DNA of 64,000 nt, from contig DAOUEL010000011.1 of assembly GCA_034430595.1 (NCBI GenBank), positions 1 to 64,000 of the forward strand, written 5' to 3'. The notes under the pieces were generated by a model. That model ran no database searches. It was not told the origin of the DNA and saw only the letters and a program-made list of their open reading frames with translations. Position 1 is the first letter of the stretch, and every line of letters begins with the position of its first letter. The DNA is from E44-bin32 sp034430595. GTDB lineage: Bacteria > Chloroflexota > Anaerolineae > Anaerolineales > E44-bin32. The position numbers were made by a program, and so were the translations under genes. Below, piece by piece: positions 7,441 through 16,450 of this stretch.

Positions 7441-8412
7441 CTATCCCTGCAAGCCCACAATCGCACTAGGTCTTGCTGGCCTGCCCCATATAAAGCGGTC
7501 AGAAACAAGGACGAGCCCGATCCACAGGCTATCGGCCAGCAGTAAATGGATTATTTGGAGCCAGACAGGTGCCAGGAGAATGACGTTCAATGAACCGGCT
7601 GCCAATTGAAGGACAATCAGGCCGATAAGGGCTCCTGGCAAAGCCCCAGCAATTTGGAACTTCGCCTGTACGATACGGATCAGGCCAAGTAAATATAGGC
7701 TTACCCCGAGCGCAATGATTGGATGTAAGGCACGCAGCCTGAGCAAAATGTGTGAACCTGGGTTCAAATCCTGCTGTAAGCCAGCCAGCAATGAGGTCGA
7801 GGGAAAAAGCGTGTCTCCAAGTGCAGCAATCGCACCTGTCATCCCAATGAAAAGAACGCCCAACAGGCCGATTCCGACCGAGATCTTGTAGATTGGAGCT
7901 GGTGCATCGTCGGATCGATATGCAGTCCATGAGCTCCAGGACGCCGCTAATCCGAGTGTGGCCAGGAGCAGGAAAGTATTGAGGAGGTGAGCTGCCCCGG
8001 CCGCCGCCCGTATAAGGGATGTATTCCCGGCAACAAGCTCGAACAGCACGAGTCCTGCACCTAGCAAGGCTTCCACGATCATCAGGATGACAGCCACAGT
8101 TGTAAGCGTACGCACACGCGTTCCTTTTTCATAGATCCGGCGAGCAAAGAGGAACAGGATAACCACCAGGATCAATGCCAGCCCGCTCGAAAGCCGGTGC
8201 GTGAACTCGATGATTGTTTCTACCGCCGGCTGGCGTGGCAGCACTACCCCATTACACAATGGCCAATGTCCGCCACAGCCAGCCCCCGAACCTGTTGCCC
8301 GTACATATGCGCCCCACAGAACGACAAGCATGTTTCCCGCCAGCGTGACCCATGCATAAGCCGCGAATCTCCGCTCGCGCACTGATTTGATCGTGCTTGA
8401 ATCTTCATTCAT
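7441..8412 (-). CDS. ctaA: Heme A synthase (CtaA/Cox15 family)
   Basis: CtaA oxidises the methyl group of heme O to a formyl group to make heme A for aa3-type terminal oxidases. The product has about 323 residues and eight hydrophobic segments. Conserved haem-ligand histidines lie in EFTHRLSSG, LRALHPIIALG and IIHLLLADSLW, and the paired cysteines of the first half are in SGAGCGGHWPLCNGVV. ATG 8412 is preferred because it overlaps the stop of the upstream dehydrogenase by 8 bp (ATGAATGA); the upstream in-frame ATG at 8472 lies deep inside that gene. Its presence implies that an aa3-type oxidase exists elsewhere in the genome. No ctaB is adjacent. Confidence 0.93.
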   Translation of the reverse strand: MNEDSSTIKSVRERRFAAYAWVTLAGNMLVVLWGAYVRATGSGAGCGGHWPLCNGVVLPRQPAVETIIEFTHRLSSGLALILVVILFLFARRIYEKGTRVRTLTTVAVILMIVEALLGAGLVLFELVAGNTSLIRAAAGAAHLLNTFLLLATLGLAASWSSWTAYRSDDAPAPIYKISVGIGLLGVLFIGMTGAIAALGDTLFPSTSLLAGLQQDLNPGSHILLRLRALHPIIALGVSLYLLGLIRIVQAKFQIAGALPGALIGLIVLQLAAGSLNVILLAPVWLQIIHLLLADSLWIGLVLVSDRFIWGRPARPSAIVGLQG

Positions 8413-11365
8413 TTTCTGATCCCGTAGCTGCGAGCTGGCTTGCGAGAAGGATTGCTGGGTGTATGGCTTCAATCGCGGCGCCGTCCTTCAACTGGGTTCG
8501 GCAGGAAATCCCGCCCGCGCTGATGCGAGCACCATTCGAAACAGCTTCTCGAGCTGCAGGAAGGAGTGTTTGCTCACCAATCTGCATCGAGAGCTGAAAG
8601 TGCTCCGATTCATATCCAAACGATCCTGCCATCCCGCAGCAACCCGAGGGGATCTCAACTGCGTGGTAGCCAGCCTCCCCGAGTACCTCAAGCAGTGGAC
8701 CGGATCCTACCAAAGCTTTCGAATAACAATGATTATGGATCCGGAGTTCAGGGTTGGTGTTTTCCCTGAAGGTCAAACGATCCACTGGCTTCTGGCCTTG
8801 ACCGTCGGGTCGAACCAGGAACTCCTCCAACAGGTAGGATTGTCTGGCCACAGCCTCAGCTCGCAAATCGCCCGGGAAGAAATCAAGGTACTCATCGCGC
8901 AAGGTCATCAGGCAGGAGGGCTCAAGTCCGATGATGGCCAAGCCTTCTTGCGCGTACCCACCCAGAGCCTCAAGATTGGCCGATGCAAGCTTCTTCGCCT
9001 CGCCGAGAAAACCCTTTGAAATCATCGGCCTCCCGCAACACCCCTGGCCATCCGCGAGGCGAACCCGGTATCCCGCAGCGGCAAGCACCTTCACCGCCGC
9101 TTCGCCGATTTCAGGTTCGATGTGATTTGTATACGTGTCCAGGAAGAGAATGACTTCCTGCGTTGATTCCCGCATGACGCCACGCGCGTAGTGCTCCTTG
9201 AATGAATCACGCCTGAAACGTGGCAAGCTTCGCTCGTGCGCGATTCCAAGCAGTGGCTCCTGCAATCGATGGAAGAGCCGGCTTTGTGTCAGCGCATTAA
9301 ATGGTGCAGCGAAATTGGCAGCAAGTTCGGCAAAATCAGGGAGCCTGGAAAACATCCGGCTGCGCAGCGAAGCTCCGTGTTCCTGGTAGTAGAGCTCGAG
9401 AAAGGCAGCTTTGATACGGGCCATGTCTACCGCGGTCGGACATTCAGCCTTACATCCCTTACACTCCAGGCAAAGATCGAGAATCTGGTACATCGCCTGC
9501 TGCCCAAGTGCTGAAGGCGGCAGCACACCGCTCAATGCAGCCCGGAGAGCGTTTGCCCGCCCGCGGGTAGAATCCTGTTCCTCCCGGGTGGCTTGATAGG
9601 ATGGGCACATGAGACCATCTTCTTTCCGGCAAACCCCCAGCCCGGTGCAGCTCTCTACGGCTGCCGTGAAACTACCTTCGCGATAAAAAGAGAATGCTGA
9701 CTGCGGCGAAAACGTCTGGTAGTCTGGCCCATAGCGCAAATTGGAGGTCAACGAACCTGGTCCACCGAAACCATCATCGGATGGGATTACCTTTCCTGGG
9801 TTGAGAAGATGGGATGGATCGAAGGTGTTTTTGATCTGGCGAAAGACCTTGCACAACTCGGGCCCAAACAGGCGTTCGTTGTATTCTGTATGTGAAAGGC
9901 CATCCCCGTGCTCACCGGATATGGATCCCCCCAGCTCGAGGACCAGGTCAACCACATCATCTGCAATTAATCTCATTTGCTCAACACCACGAGCCGTCTT
10001 TAGATTGATCATCGGGCGTAGGTGCAGACATCCAGCGGAAGCATGGGCATACCATTCACCGAAGGTCTCGTAGTAGGCGAGGATTTTATCTACACGTCGA
10101 ACATATTCACTCAGATGTTCGACCGGGACAGAGACGTCCTCAATAAAAGTGATTGGCTTTGTGTCACCCGGCACAGAGAGCAGCAAGCCCAGACCCACTT
10201 TTCGAACGGCCCAAAGATCCGCTTGAACCGGCCTCTCCTGAAGCAGGATTCCTTGCTTTAACGCGCCTGCCCTACTAACGGCTTCTTCCTTTGACGAACC
10301 CGAATACTCAACCACAAGCAGCGCTGGTGGAATTTCCTCCAGAAAGCCCATTTTTCGGGCGTAGGCTGGAATAGCCTTCGCACGCTCGAGCAGCGTCCGG
10401 GGCAGCAGTTCAACTGCATCTGGATCCGTTTCCAGTGCGGGAAGTGTCGCATCAGTAGCAGCCTGAATTGATTCGCAGGGCAGGATCACGAGCACCGTAT
10501 AAGGTGGGCGTGGGACGAGTCCCAGCGTGACGCTGCGCAAGATAGCCAGCGTGCCTTCCGATCCGCACAGAAGCGGAACCAGGTTTAATCCGCTCGTTGG
10601 TGGATATCTTTGCTCCGGGTCGTACCAGGCGGAAGGGCTGCCCGGTGTATAGCCGGTGAGGTAATTCAAGCTGTATCCAGAGGCTCGACGCCAGGTGCGA
10701 GGCCAGCGTTTCTCTACCTCCGTTCGAGCTGTCTGCTGCAGGTCTGCAGCTAAGCGATATAGCGAACCTTCGAGCGTCCCAGACGCGAACTTTTCCGTTA
10801 GGCCGGATTCGTCCAGAGCCTCAAAAGTAGTTTGTGTCCCATCACTCAGCACAACTTCTGCAGCCAGGATATGATCGATAGTCAGGCCATAGCGGATCGA
10901 ATGGGCCCCGGTGGCGTTATTCCCGACCATACCTCCGATCGTTGCCCGATCTGCTGAAGCAGGATCTGGCCCGACCATCCACCCGGATGATGACAGCCGC
11001 CGGTTCAGCTCGGCCAGAACGATGCCCGGCTGGACCGTAACGCGGTGATTTACTTCATCAAAATCAAGAACCTCGTTCAAATAGCGGGTGAAATCGACAA
11101 CCAGGCCGTGGCCCAGGGTTTGACCGGCCATGCTGGTTCCAGAGCCGCGTGGGATGATTGCGACTTGATGTTTCGAAGCGATTTCTACAATGGCATTAAC
11201 TTCATCCCGGTGCCTCGGGGTAGCCACACCCAGAGGCTCGATCCGGAAATTTGAGGCATCTGTGCTGTAGAGTGCTCGAGTATACGGATCGAAACGCACT
11301 TCGCCTTCAAGCGCCGCCGCTAACTCAGCTTGAAAATCGGATCGGTTTGCCATTTGATCGCTCAT
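8405..11365 (-). CDS. FAD-linked dehydrogenase fused to an Fe-S/CCG subunit (YdiJ/D-2-hydroxyacid dehydrogenase type)
   Basis: The 986-residue cytoplasmic flavoprotein has, in order: a PCMH-type FAD-binding domain (about 40-230; IIPRGSGTSMAGQTLGHG and SADRATIGGMVGNNATGAHS), the FAD-oxidase C-terminal domain (about 260-540; ISGEHGDGLS), ferredoxin-like clusters (CTGLGVCRKEDGLMCPSY and CLECKGCKAECP) and two CCG domains (GCCGRPMISK; GCCGMAGSFGYE). This matches the GlcD+GlcF fusion seen in E. coli YdiJ and in bacterial D-2-hydroxyglutarate/D-lactate dehydrogenases. It should oxidise a D-2-hydroxyacid and pass electrons via the Fe-S centres to a carrier, perhaps quinone. It is co-translated with ctaA. 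The exact substrate cannot be read from the sequence. Confidence 0.9.
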   Translation of the reverse strand: MSDQMANRSDFQAELAAALEGEVRFDPYTRALYSTDASNFRIEPLGVATPRHRDEVNAIVEIASKHQVAIIPRGSGTSMAGQTLGHGLVVDFTRYLNEVLDFDEVNHRVTVQPGIVLAELNRRLSSSGWMVGPDPASADRATIGGMVGNNATGAHSIRYGLTIDHILAAEVVLSDGTQTTFEALDESGLTEKFASGTLEGSLYRLAADLQQTARTEVEKRWPRTWRRASGYSLNYLTGYTPGSPSAWYDPEQRYPPTSGLNLVPLLCGSEGTLAILRSVTLGLVPRPPYTVLVILPCESIQAATDATLPALETDPDAVELLPRTLLERAKAIPAYARKMGFLEEIPPALLVVEYSGSSKEEAVSRAGALKQGILLQERPVQADLWAVRKVGLGLLLSVPGDTKPITFIEDVSVPVEHLSEYVRRVDKILAYYETFGEWYAHASAGCLHLRPMINLKTARGVEQMRLIADDVVDLVLELGGSISGEHGDGLSHTEYNERLFGPELCKVFRQIKNTFDPSHLLNPGKVIPSDDGFGGPGSLTSNLRYGPDYQTFSPQSAFSFYREGSFTAAVESCTGLGVCRKEDGLMCPSYQATREEQDSTRGRANALRAALSGVLPPSALGQQAMYQILDLCLECKGCKAECPTAVDMARIKAAFLELYYQEHGASLRSRMFSRLPDFAELAANFAAPFNALTQSRLFHRLQEPLLGIAHERSLPRFRRDSFKEHYARGVMRESTQEVILFLDTYTNHIEPEIGEAAVKVLAAAGYRVRLADGQGCCGRPMISKGFLGEAKKLASANLEALGGYAQEGLAIIGLEPSCLMTLRDEYLDFFPGDLRAEAVARQSYLLEEFLVRPDGQGQKPVDRLTFRENTNPELRIHNHCYSKALVGSGPLLEVLGEAGYHAVEIPSGCCGMAGSFGYESEHFQLSMQIGEQTLLPAAREAVSNGARISAGGISCRTQLKDGAAIEAIHPAILLASQLAATGSENE

Positions 11366-11401
11366 AGTAGGGATTTATCTATCATCAACGAATGCGTGCG
11401 C

Positions 11402-12769
11402 CTACTCCAGATCAGGATCTTCAGCCGTATTTTCGTGGGTAACAGTCGAAGATGTTGTAATCTGATGTTGAAGAAATTCTGGCAGGAGTCGTTTTGGCAG
11501 GCGGCCTTTGATCATCACTTGATCTTGTTGATAATCGACGATCTCGACCTGCCCGAGATCGTGAAAGAGGCTTATCAGCCGACCATCGCGATAGGGCAGT
11601 TGAATCGTTACTTCCGTCATCGACTCATAAAGCTCGTGCTCGAGCACAGAGAGCAGCGTTTCCAGGCCATCACCCTTCAACGCGGAGATAGGAACTGCCC
11701 GCTCGAACGAATCTACCTGGTCGTAAACGAGGCTGGTTTCCCGCAATCGATCCACTTTATTCAGCGCAGAGACAATCGGGATTTCCGCCGCACCGATATC
11801 CTGCAAAGTCTCGATCACTGCCTCGGCCTGGGCATGTGCGTTGGGATGAGTTATATCAATAACATGAAGCAGCAAGTCAGCTTCGAGTATTTCCTCTAAT
11901 GTTGCCCGAAAGGCTGCTACCAGCATCGTTGGAAGTTTTTGAATAAAGCCAACTGTATCTGTCAGGAGAATTGGCTTTCCACCGCCAAGTTCAATACGCC
12001 GGGTCGTCGGATCAAGAGTTGCGAACAACTCATTCGCGACATAAACCTCCGATCCTGCCAGCCGGTTAAGCAAAGTTGATTTTCCGGCATTTGTATATCC
12101 GACCAGGGCAACTGTTGGTATTGCCGCTCGTTTTCGCTTCAACCGGTAGCGGCTGCGATGTGCTCGTACCTTTTCCAGTTCATCCTTAAGGTTAGCGATC
12201 CGACGGCGAATTTCTCGCCGATCAACCTCCAGCTGGGTCTCACCAGGTCCTCGCAGGCCGACTCCGCCTACCCCACCCGCCCGACCGCCGCCGCCACCGG
12301 CCTGGCGCGCCAGGTGGGACCATGCCCGGGTCAAACGTGGCAGGCGATATTCGTACTGCGCTAATTCGACCTGCAGTGATCCCTCGCGCGTGTTCGCATG
12401 CTGAGCGAAAATATCTAGGATCAAGGCCGTACGGTCAACGACCCGAACGTCTTCACCGAAGATTTTTTCAAGCTCACGCTGGTGGCGCGGATTGAGCTCA
12501 TCATCGAACAGGACCATGTCCGCCGACAACTCTTCCAATAAACTCTTGATCTCTTCGATCTTGCCCGATCCGAGGTAGGTTTTCGGATTTGGGCTATCCA
12601 ACTGCTGTGTCGCCTGTCCAACAATATCCAATCCATCCGTCGCGGCCAACAGCTTCAATTCTGCGAGGGAATCATCCAGCGAGAGCAGGTTTTCCTGCTC
12701 CGGGAATGTCGCCCCGACCATGAATGCCCGTTCGCGCGGCCGCTTTGTGGGAGTTGGATTCTTTTTCAT
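11402..12769 (-). CDS. hflX: GTPase HflX
   Basis: HflX is a ribosome-associated GTPase that splits stalled or heat-damaged 70S ribosomes. The 455-residue product has the N-terminal HflX domain (LGSGKIEEIK, VLFDDELNPRHQRELEK), the glycine-rich linker GGGGGRAGGVGGVGLRGPGE and the G domain. The G motifs are: G1 GYTNAGKSTL, switch and G3 LLTDTVGFI, and G4 NKVD. The spacing to the following histidine kinase gene is only 9 bp, so the two are probably co-transcribed. With tmRNA, smpB and ctp nearby, it adds to a loose translation-quality group in this part of the chromosome. Confidence 0.97.
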   Translation of the reverse strand: MKKNPTPTKRPRERAFMVGATFPEQENLLSLDDSLAELKLLAATDGLDIVGQATQQLDSPNPKTYLGSGKIEEIKSLLEELSADMVLFDDELNPRHQRELEKIFGEDVRVVDRTALILDIFAQHANTREGSLQVELAQYEYRLPRLTRAWSHLARQAGGGGGRAGGVGGVGLRGPGETQLEVDRREIRRRIANLKDELEKVRAHRSRYRLKRKRAAIPTVALVGYTNAGKSTLLNRLAGSEVYVANELFATLDPTTRRIELGGGKPILLTDTVGFIQKLPTMLVAAFRATLEEILEADLLLHVIDITHPNAHAQAEAVIETLQDIGAAEIPIVSALNKVDRLRETSLVYDQVDSFERAVPISALKGDGLETLLSVLEHELYESMTEVTIQLPYRDGRLISLFHDLGQVEIVDYQQDQVMIKGRLPKRLLPEFLQHQITTSSTVTHENTAEDPDLE

Positions 12770-12778
12770 GGACTCAAT

Positions 12779-13987
12779 TCACCTGCGAACGCCAAGCAAA
12801 CGCGCTGTCAGATCATCTGGTGGATTCGTGTTGAACGGAACCATGATATGGAAAGTGCTGCCTGGATTCTTGCGTTCATCATATCCGGTAGAGGAGATCC
12901 AGATTGCACCGCCGTGAGCTTCAAGAATACCACGCGCCAGATGCAACCCCAGATGCGGCCGCGCCTCTGTACTCGCGCTTTGCGTATCACGCTGCAGAGA
13001 ACTGAAGGGCTCAAAGATTCGCGTTTGATCTTTTGGATCGATACCTGGACCCATATCCTTGACGGTAATTTCGATAAACCCCGAAAGCTCTCGACCCCTT
13101 ATCGTGATAGTTCCAGCTTTCCGGCTGTATCGCAGCGCGTTCTCGACGATGTTCATGATCGCCTGTTGAATACGTTCCCCATCGAGGAAGATCCGCTGCT
13201 CGAACTGCGGAAGGCGATGAATACGAAGTGATTGGTTACGGCTCTTGAGTTTCGGCCGCAGCTCATTCCTGACATTTTCAAGCACATCCCGTATCAAGAC
13301 CGGTTTATACTGCAGCGAGATCATCTGGTTATCGACCATGGCGACATCAATCAGGTCATCAATCAAGTCTCGCATCTTGGTGGTGCCGCCTGCCATGCCA
13401 TCCAGCCATGAAGCTTCTTCGCTTTTGGCATCCAATCGCTCACGAATGAGCCCCATATAACCTTCAATCAATGTAAGCGGTGTTCGCAGCTCCTGGGTGG
13501 CGATAGTGATAAACCGCGATCTGGATTCGTTCAATGTCTCCAGCGCCTGATTTATCTTCTGCTGCTTCTCAGCGGCAAGATCCAATTGAATCCGGCTTTC
13601 ACGGAAGGTGACAAAAGAGACCATTCGGAAAAATACGGGCTCCAGCTCTGCTTGAAGCTCCAGGACTTCGTGCTCTGTAAGTTCCATACGAGCGGCTGCG
13701 AAAATCCCTCCCTGGAAAGTATGAAGCATGCTAACAAGGCTCTGATCGAGATACGACTCGAAGTCGATCTTATCCTTTCCAAACCGCAGCGTCTCAAGCC
13801 AGTTGTCGACAAATGACTCAAAAGGACGCCAGTCATTCGTAAGCAGAATATCATTCAGCGAGATGAAAAAGCGCTGGAGTGTTGTATCGTCGATTTTTCG
13901 CAGCAATGGATCTCGTTCGAGAATTTCGAGCACGAGTTTGACCCAGCGCGAGTTAAGCCTCTGAAGATATCCAAAAGCGATTGTCAT
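12779..13987 (-). CDS. Histidine-kinase-like protein lacking the phospho-acceptor His
   Basis: The 402-residue soluble protein has an unrecognised N-terminal helical region (about 1-130), a short coiled coil, a HisKA-like dimerisation helix pair and an HATPase_c domain. In the H-box, where the sequence should read S-H-E-L-R-T-P, it reads ATQELRTPLTL: the acceptor is Gln165 (codon CAG). The ATP lid motifs look intact: N-box IMNIVENALRY, G1 VKDMGPGID, F-box IFEPFSS, and G2 HLGLHLARGILEAHGG. It can presumably bind ATP but not autophosphorylate in the normal way, so it may act as a pseudokinase or partner of another kinase. The gene follows directly before hflX on the same strand. No response regulator is adjacent. 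Confidence 0.88.
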   Translation of the reverse strand: MTIAFGYLQRLNSRWVKLVLEILERDPLLRKIDDTTLQRFFISLNDILLTNDWRPFESFVDNWLETLRFGKDKIDFESYLDQSLVSMLHTFQGGIFAAARMELTEHEVLELQAELEPVFFRMVSFVTFRESRIQLDLAAEKQQKINQALETLNESRSRFITIATQELRTPLTLIEGYMGLIRERLDAKSEEASWLDGMAGGTTKMRDLIDDLIDVAMVDNQMISLQYKPVLIRDVLENVRNELRPKLKSRNQSLRIHRLPQFEQRIFLDGERIQQAIMNIVENALRYSRKAGTITIRGRELSGFIEITVKDMGPGIDPKDQTRIFEPFSSLQRDTQSASTEARPHLGLHLARGILEAHGGAIWISSTGYDERKNPGSTFHIMVPFNTNPPDDLTARLLGVRR

Positions 13988-14065
13988 CTAACACAACTCT
14001 TTATGACCTTGATTTAATTCAAGCAAGTGTACACGGAAAATGACCATACTGCTCTTGGATGCGCA

Positions 14066-14980
14066 TTAGCGCTCCTCCAGCCAGAGCTGCAAGGTTCGGC
14101 CAACCTGGTAAAGGCTCTCCGCACTGATTTGGTCCACCGTATCAGCGGTCGTATGCCACGCGGCATACTCAATATCGATCACATCGACAGCGGGGATCGA
14201 TAGTTGAACGAACGGCAGGTGATCATCAATGATGGAATGCTTCGATTCAGGGATGAAACCTGAAAAACCGTATTTCGCGGCGATTGACCATATTTCTTCT
14301 GCTAATTTACGATCGGAGTTATTCTCAATATAAATTTGCAGATCCCTATCTCCGACCATATCCACCACAACAACGGCATCGGGATTGTGCTTTAGATTTG
14401 CAGCCATATAGCTTGCCCCTACGCTCCAATCCCAACCATCCAGGCGACCTTGATCTTCTCCATCAAAGAAAGCCAGTTCGATGTCAAAACTGAGCTTTCC
14501 AGGCTCGAGAACACGCGCCAGTTCAAGCAACACAGCGACACCCGAAGCACCATCGTTAGCTCCAGGAACCGGGTCGCCGGGAGAGATAGGGTCAGAATCG
14601 GCGAATCGCCTGGTGTCGTAATGCGCGCTGAGAAGCACATAGGGCTTGGAAGCGGAATGCTCGCTGGGCCATGCCAGGATATTGCACAACGGAATTCCTT
14701 CGTGCTCGAAGCACTGTGATTCAGCCTTCCACCCATAGTCAATCAGTTCACCTTCAATCCAGGCGCGAGTTTCACGGATTGCGTTACTCCCCGGTATGCG
14801 GGGGCCAAATGCCAGCTGTCGTTCTACCAGCTGGTATGCTTGTTCAGGGTCAAACTCCTCTGAGTCCTTTGATTCTTGCGGTTTACAGGCCGTGAAGAAC
14901 ACAGCAAGTACGACCAGGAAAGCAAGGATTCGCGTAGCCTTATGATTTTTCATGTATGAACTGTATATGTAGTCCATCAT
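14066..14980 (-). CDS. M28-family zinc peptidase/glutaminyl cyclase-like lipoprotein
   Basis: The 304-residue exported lipoprotein has signal-peptide hydrophobic core ILAFLVVLAVFF and lipobox FTAC. The catalytic domain has the co-catalytic metal-binding pattern of M28/QC enzymes: SAHYDTRRF, GANDGASGVAVLLELA, FFDGEDQG, VVDMVGD, SIIDDHLPF and AAWHTTADT. The DDHLPF and WHTTADT motifs resemble glutaminyl-peptide cyclotransferases at least as much as aminopeptidases; the sequence alone does not decide between them. The start ATG at 14980 overlaps the trmFO stop (ATGA), which suggests translational coupling; an internal Met at 14953 would give a more usual, shorter signal peptide. Confidence 0.87.
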   Translation of the reverse strand: MMDYIYSSYMKNHKATRILAFLVVLAVFFTACKPQESKDSEEFDPEQAYQLVERQLAFGPRIPGSNAIRETRAWIEGELIDYGWKAESQCFEHEGIPLCNILAWPSEHSASKPYVLLSAHYDTRRFADSDPISPGDPVPGANDGASGVAVLLELARVLEPGKLSFDIELAFFDGEDQGRLDGWDWSVGASYMAANLKHNPDAVVVVDMVGDRDLQIYIENNSDRKLAEEIWSIAAKYGFSGFIPESKHSIIDDHLPFVQLSIPAVDVIDIEYAAWHTTADTVDQISAESLYQVGRTLQLWLEER

Positions 14981-16347
14981 GATAAGTGGCTATGCGCATT
15001 ATATAATTCTAAAATTACGGCTCCCATCGATTCATGCGAACGACGCGCATGCGCTGCAGCTCGCTCGCGCCGCGATCGGATCCGTGGACCATCCAGTGCC
15101 GGAAGCAGGCCGATGTTCGCCTTCATCGGCTGAAAGTCCTTCGAGTCCGCATGACTGATGTAATTCAGCAAGGACCCCAGCATGGTTTCGATCGGCAGCA
15201 AAACTTGATCCTCGCCCAGCGCACGATGTGAGGCATTGATGCCCGCCAGGCATCCGGTCGCAATATTTCCCAGATAGCCCTCCACACCGGTAATTTGGCC
15301 TGCGAAGAATAGGCTGGGACGCTGCCGATGTTCCAATGTTGGAAATAAAATGCGTGGTGCATTGATAAAAGTGTTTCTATGCATCTGCCCATATCGCATA
15401 AATCGGGCTTGCGTAAGGCCGGGAATCAGGCGAAAGACACGGCGCTGTTCGGGGAATGTTAAATTCGTTTGGAACCCGACCAGGTTGTAAAGTGAGGCTG
15501 CCTGATTGTCCTGGCGAAGCTGAAGGACGGCATGCGGCCGTCGTCCAGTGCGCGAATCCTGCAGTCCGACCGGGCGCATCGGCCCGAAGGCGAGTGATTC
15601 CTGGCCCCGCTCGGCAATGATCTCGATCGGCAGACAGCCTTCGAAAAATGTATGCGCACCCGCACGGACTCCATCTTTTATGTCCTTTTCAAAACTTCGT
15701 AGCGCGATTCTCTCTGCGCCTAGAAGCTCCCGAACGAAGTGTTGGTATTCTTCCCGATTCAAAGGGCAGTTGATGTAATCCCCGGTCTTTTCCTCTCCCC
15801 GTCCATAGCGTGAAGCTCGATAAGCAATGCTCATATCGATGCTCTCCGCCTCGACGATCGGAGAAATGGCATCATAGAAGTAAAGGTGATCCTCACCGGT
15901 AAGCCGCGCCAGGTCTGCACTCAGAGCTGGCGAGGTTAATGGCCCGCTGGCAATGATTGCCAGCCCGTCCGGAACATGCTCAACCTCCTGACGAACGATC
16001 TCGATTCGTGGATGTGATTCCAGTTGGTGTGTAACCGCCTTTGCAAATGCACCGCGATCCACTGCGAGCGCACCGCCAGCCGGCACACAGGTCTTTTCTG
16101 CAACGTCCAGCAGCAGCGACTGAAGCGAGTCCAGCTCACTCATCAATATCCCCGAGGCTCGGTCCGGAAGCTTTGAGCCAAGGGAATTCGAACAGACTAA
16201 CTCGGCCAGGTCGCTGCTCGTGTGGGCTCCGGTCTCAACCCGCGGGCGCATTTCGTATAACGTGACATCCAATCCACGTTGTGCTGCCTGCCAGGCTGCC
16301 TCGCTTCCGGCTAGCCCCCCTCCAATGACCGTTACTCGGTTTTCCAT
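14977..16347 (-). CDS. trmFO: tRNA m5U54 methyltransferase TrmFO (folate/FAD-dependent)
   Basis: TrmFO methylates U54 in the T-loop of tRNA using methylenetetrahydrofolate and FADH2. The 456-residue product begins with the dinucleotide-binding motif VTVIGGGLAGSEAAWQAAQR followed by TLYEMRP and SSDLAELVCSNSLGS, all diagnostic. Later motifs include CPLNREEY, FEGCLPIEI, MRPVGL and FAGQITGVEGYLG. ATG 16347 is chosen; an upstream extension of the frame to 16452 crosses the sigma-54 promoter region of rpoN. The last residues (ILELYNAHSHLS) are encoded by a segment that recurs near 1390, and they may be a non-conserved tail. The gene is divergent from rpoN. Confidence 0.96.
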   Translation of the reverse strand: MENRVTVIGGGLAGSEAAWQAAQRGLDVTLYEMRPRVETGAHTSSDLAELVCSNSLGSKLPDRASGILMSELDSLQSLLLDVAEKTCVPAGGALAVDRGAFAKAVTHQLESHPRIEIVRQEVEHVPDGLAIIASGPLTSPALSADLARLTGEDHLYFYDAISPIVEAESIDMSIAYRASRYGRGEEKTGDYINCPLNREEYQHFVRELLGAERIALRSFEKDIKDGVRAGAHTFFEGCLPIEIIAERGQESLAFGPMRPVGLQDSRTGRRPHAVLQLRQDNQAASLYNLVGFQTNLTFPEQRRVFRLIPGLTQARFMRYGQMHRNTFINAPRILFPTLEHRQRPSLFFAGQITGVEGYLGNIATGCLAGINASHRALGEDQVLLPIETMLGSLLNYISHADSKDFQPMKANIGLLPALDGPRIRSRRERAAAHARRSHESMGAVILELYNAHSHLS

Positions 16348-16382
16348 GTGGTCGATTCTAACATGCACTAATTCAAAATATA

Positions 16383-16398
16383 TGGCATACTTCTTGCA
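16383..16398 (+). promoter_or_regulatory. Sigma-54 (-24/-12) promoter of rpoN
   Basis: TGGCAT-N5-TTGCA: the GG at 16384-16385 and GC at 16396-16397 are 10 bp apart, as sigma-54 requires. It matches the consensus TGGCAC-N5-TTGCA except for T in place of the last C of the -24 box. The predicted start of transcription is near 16409, 42 bp before the rpoN start codon. Autoregulation is inferred. Confidence 0.75.
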
Positions 16399-16450
16399 AC
16401 TAGATTGCTCGCACCTATTGATCAATGTATACTCACCTGCGAGGCGAGCC

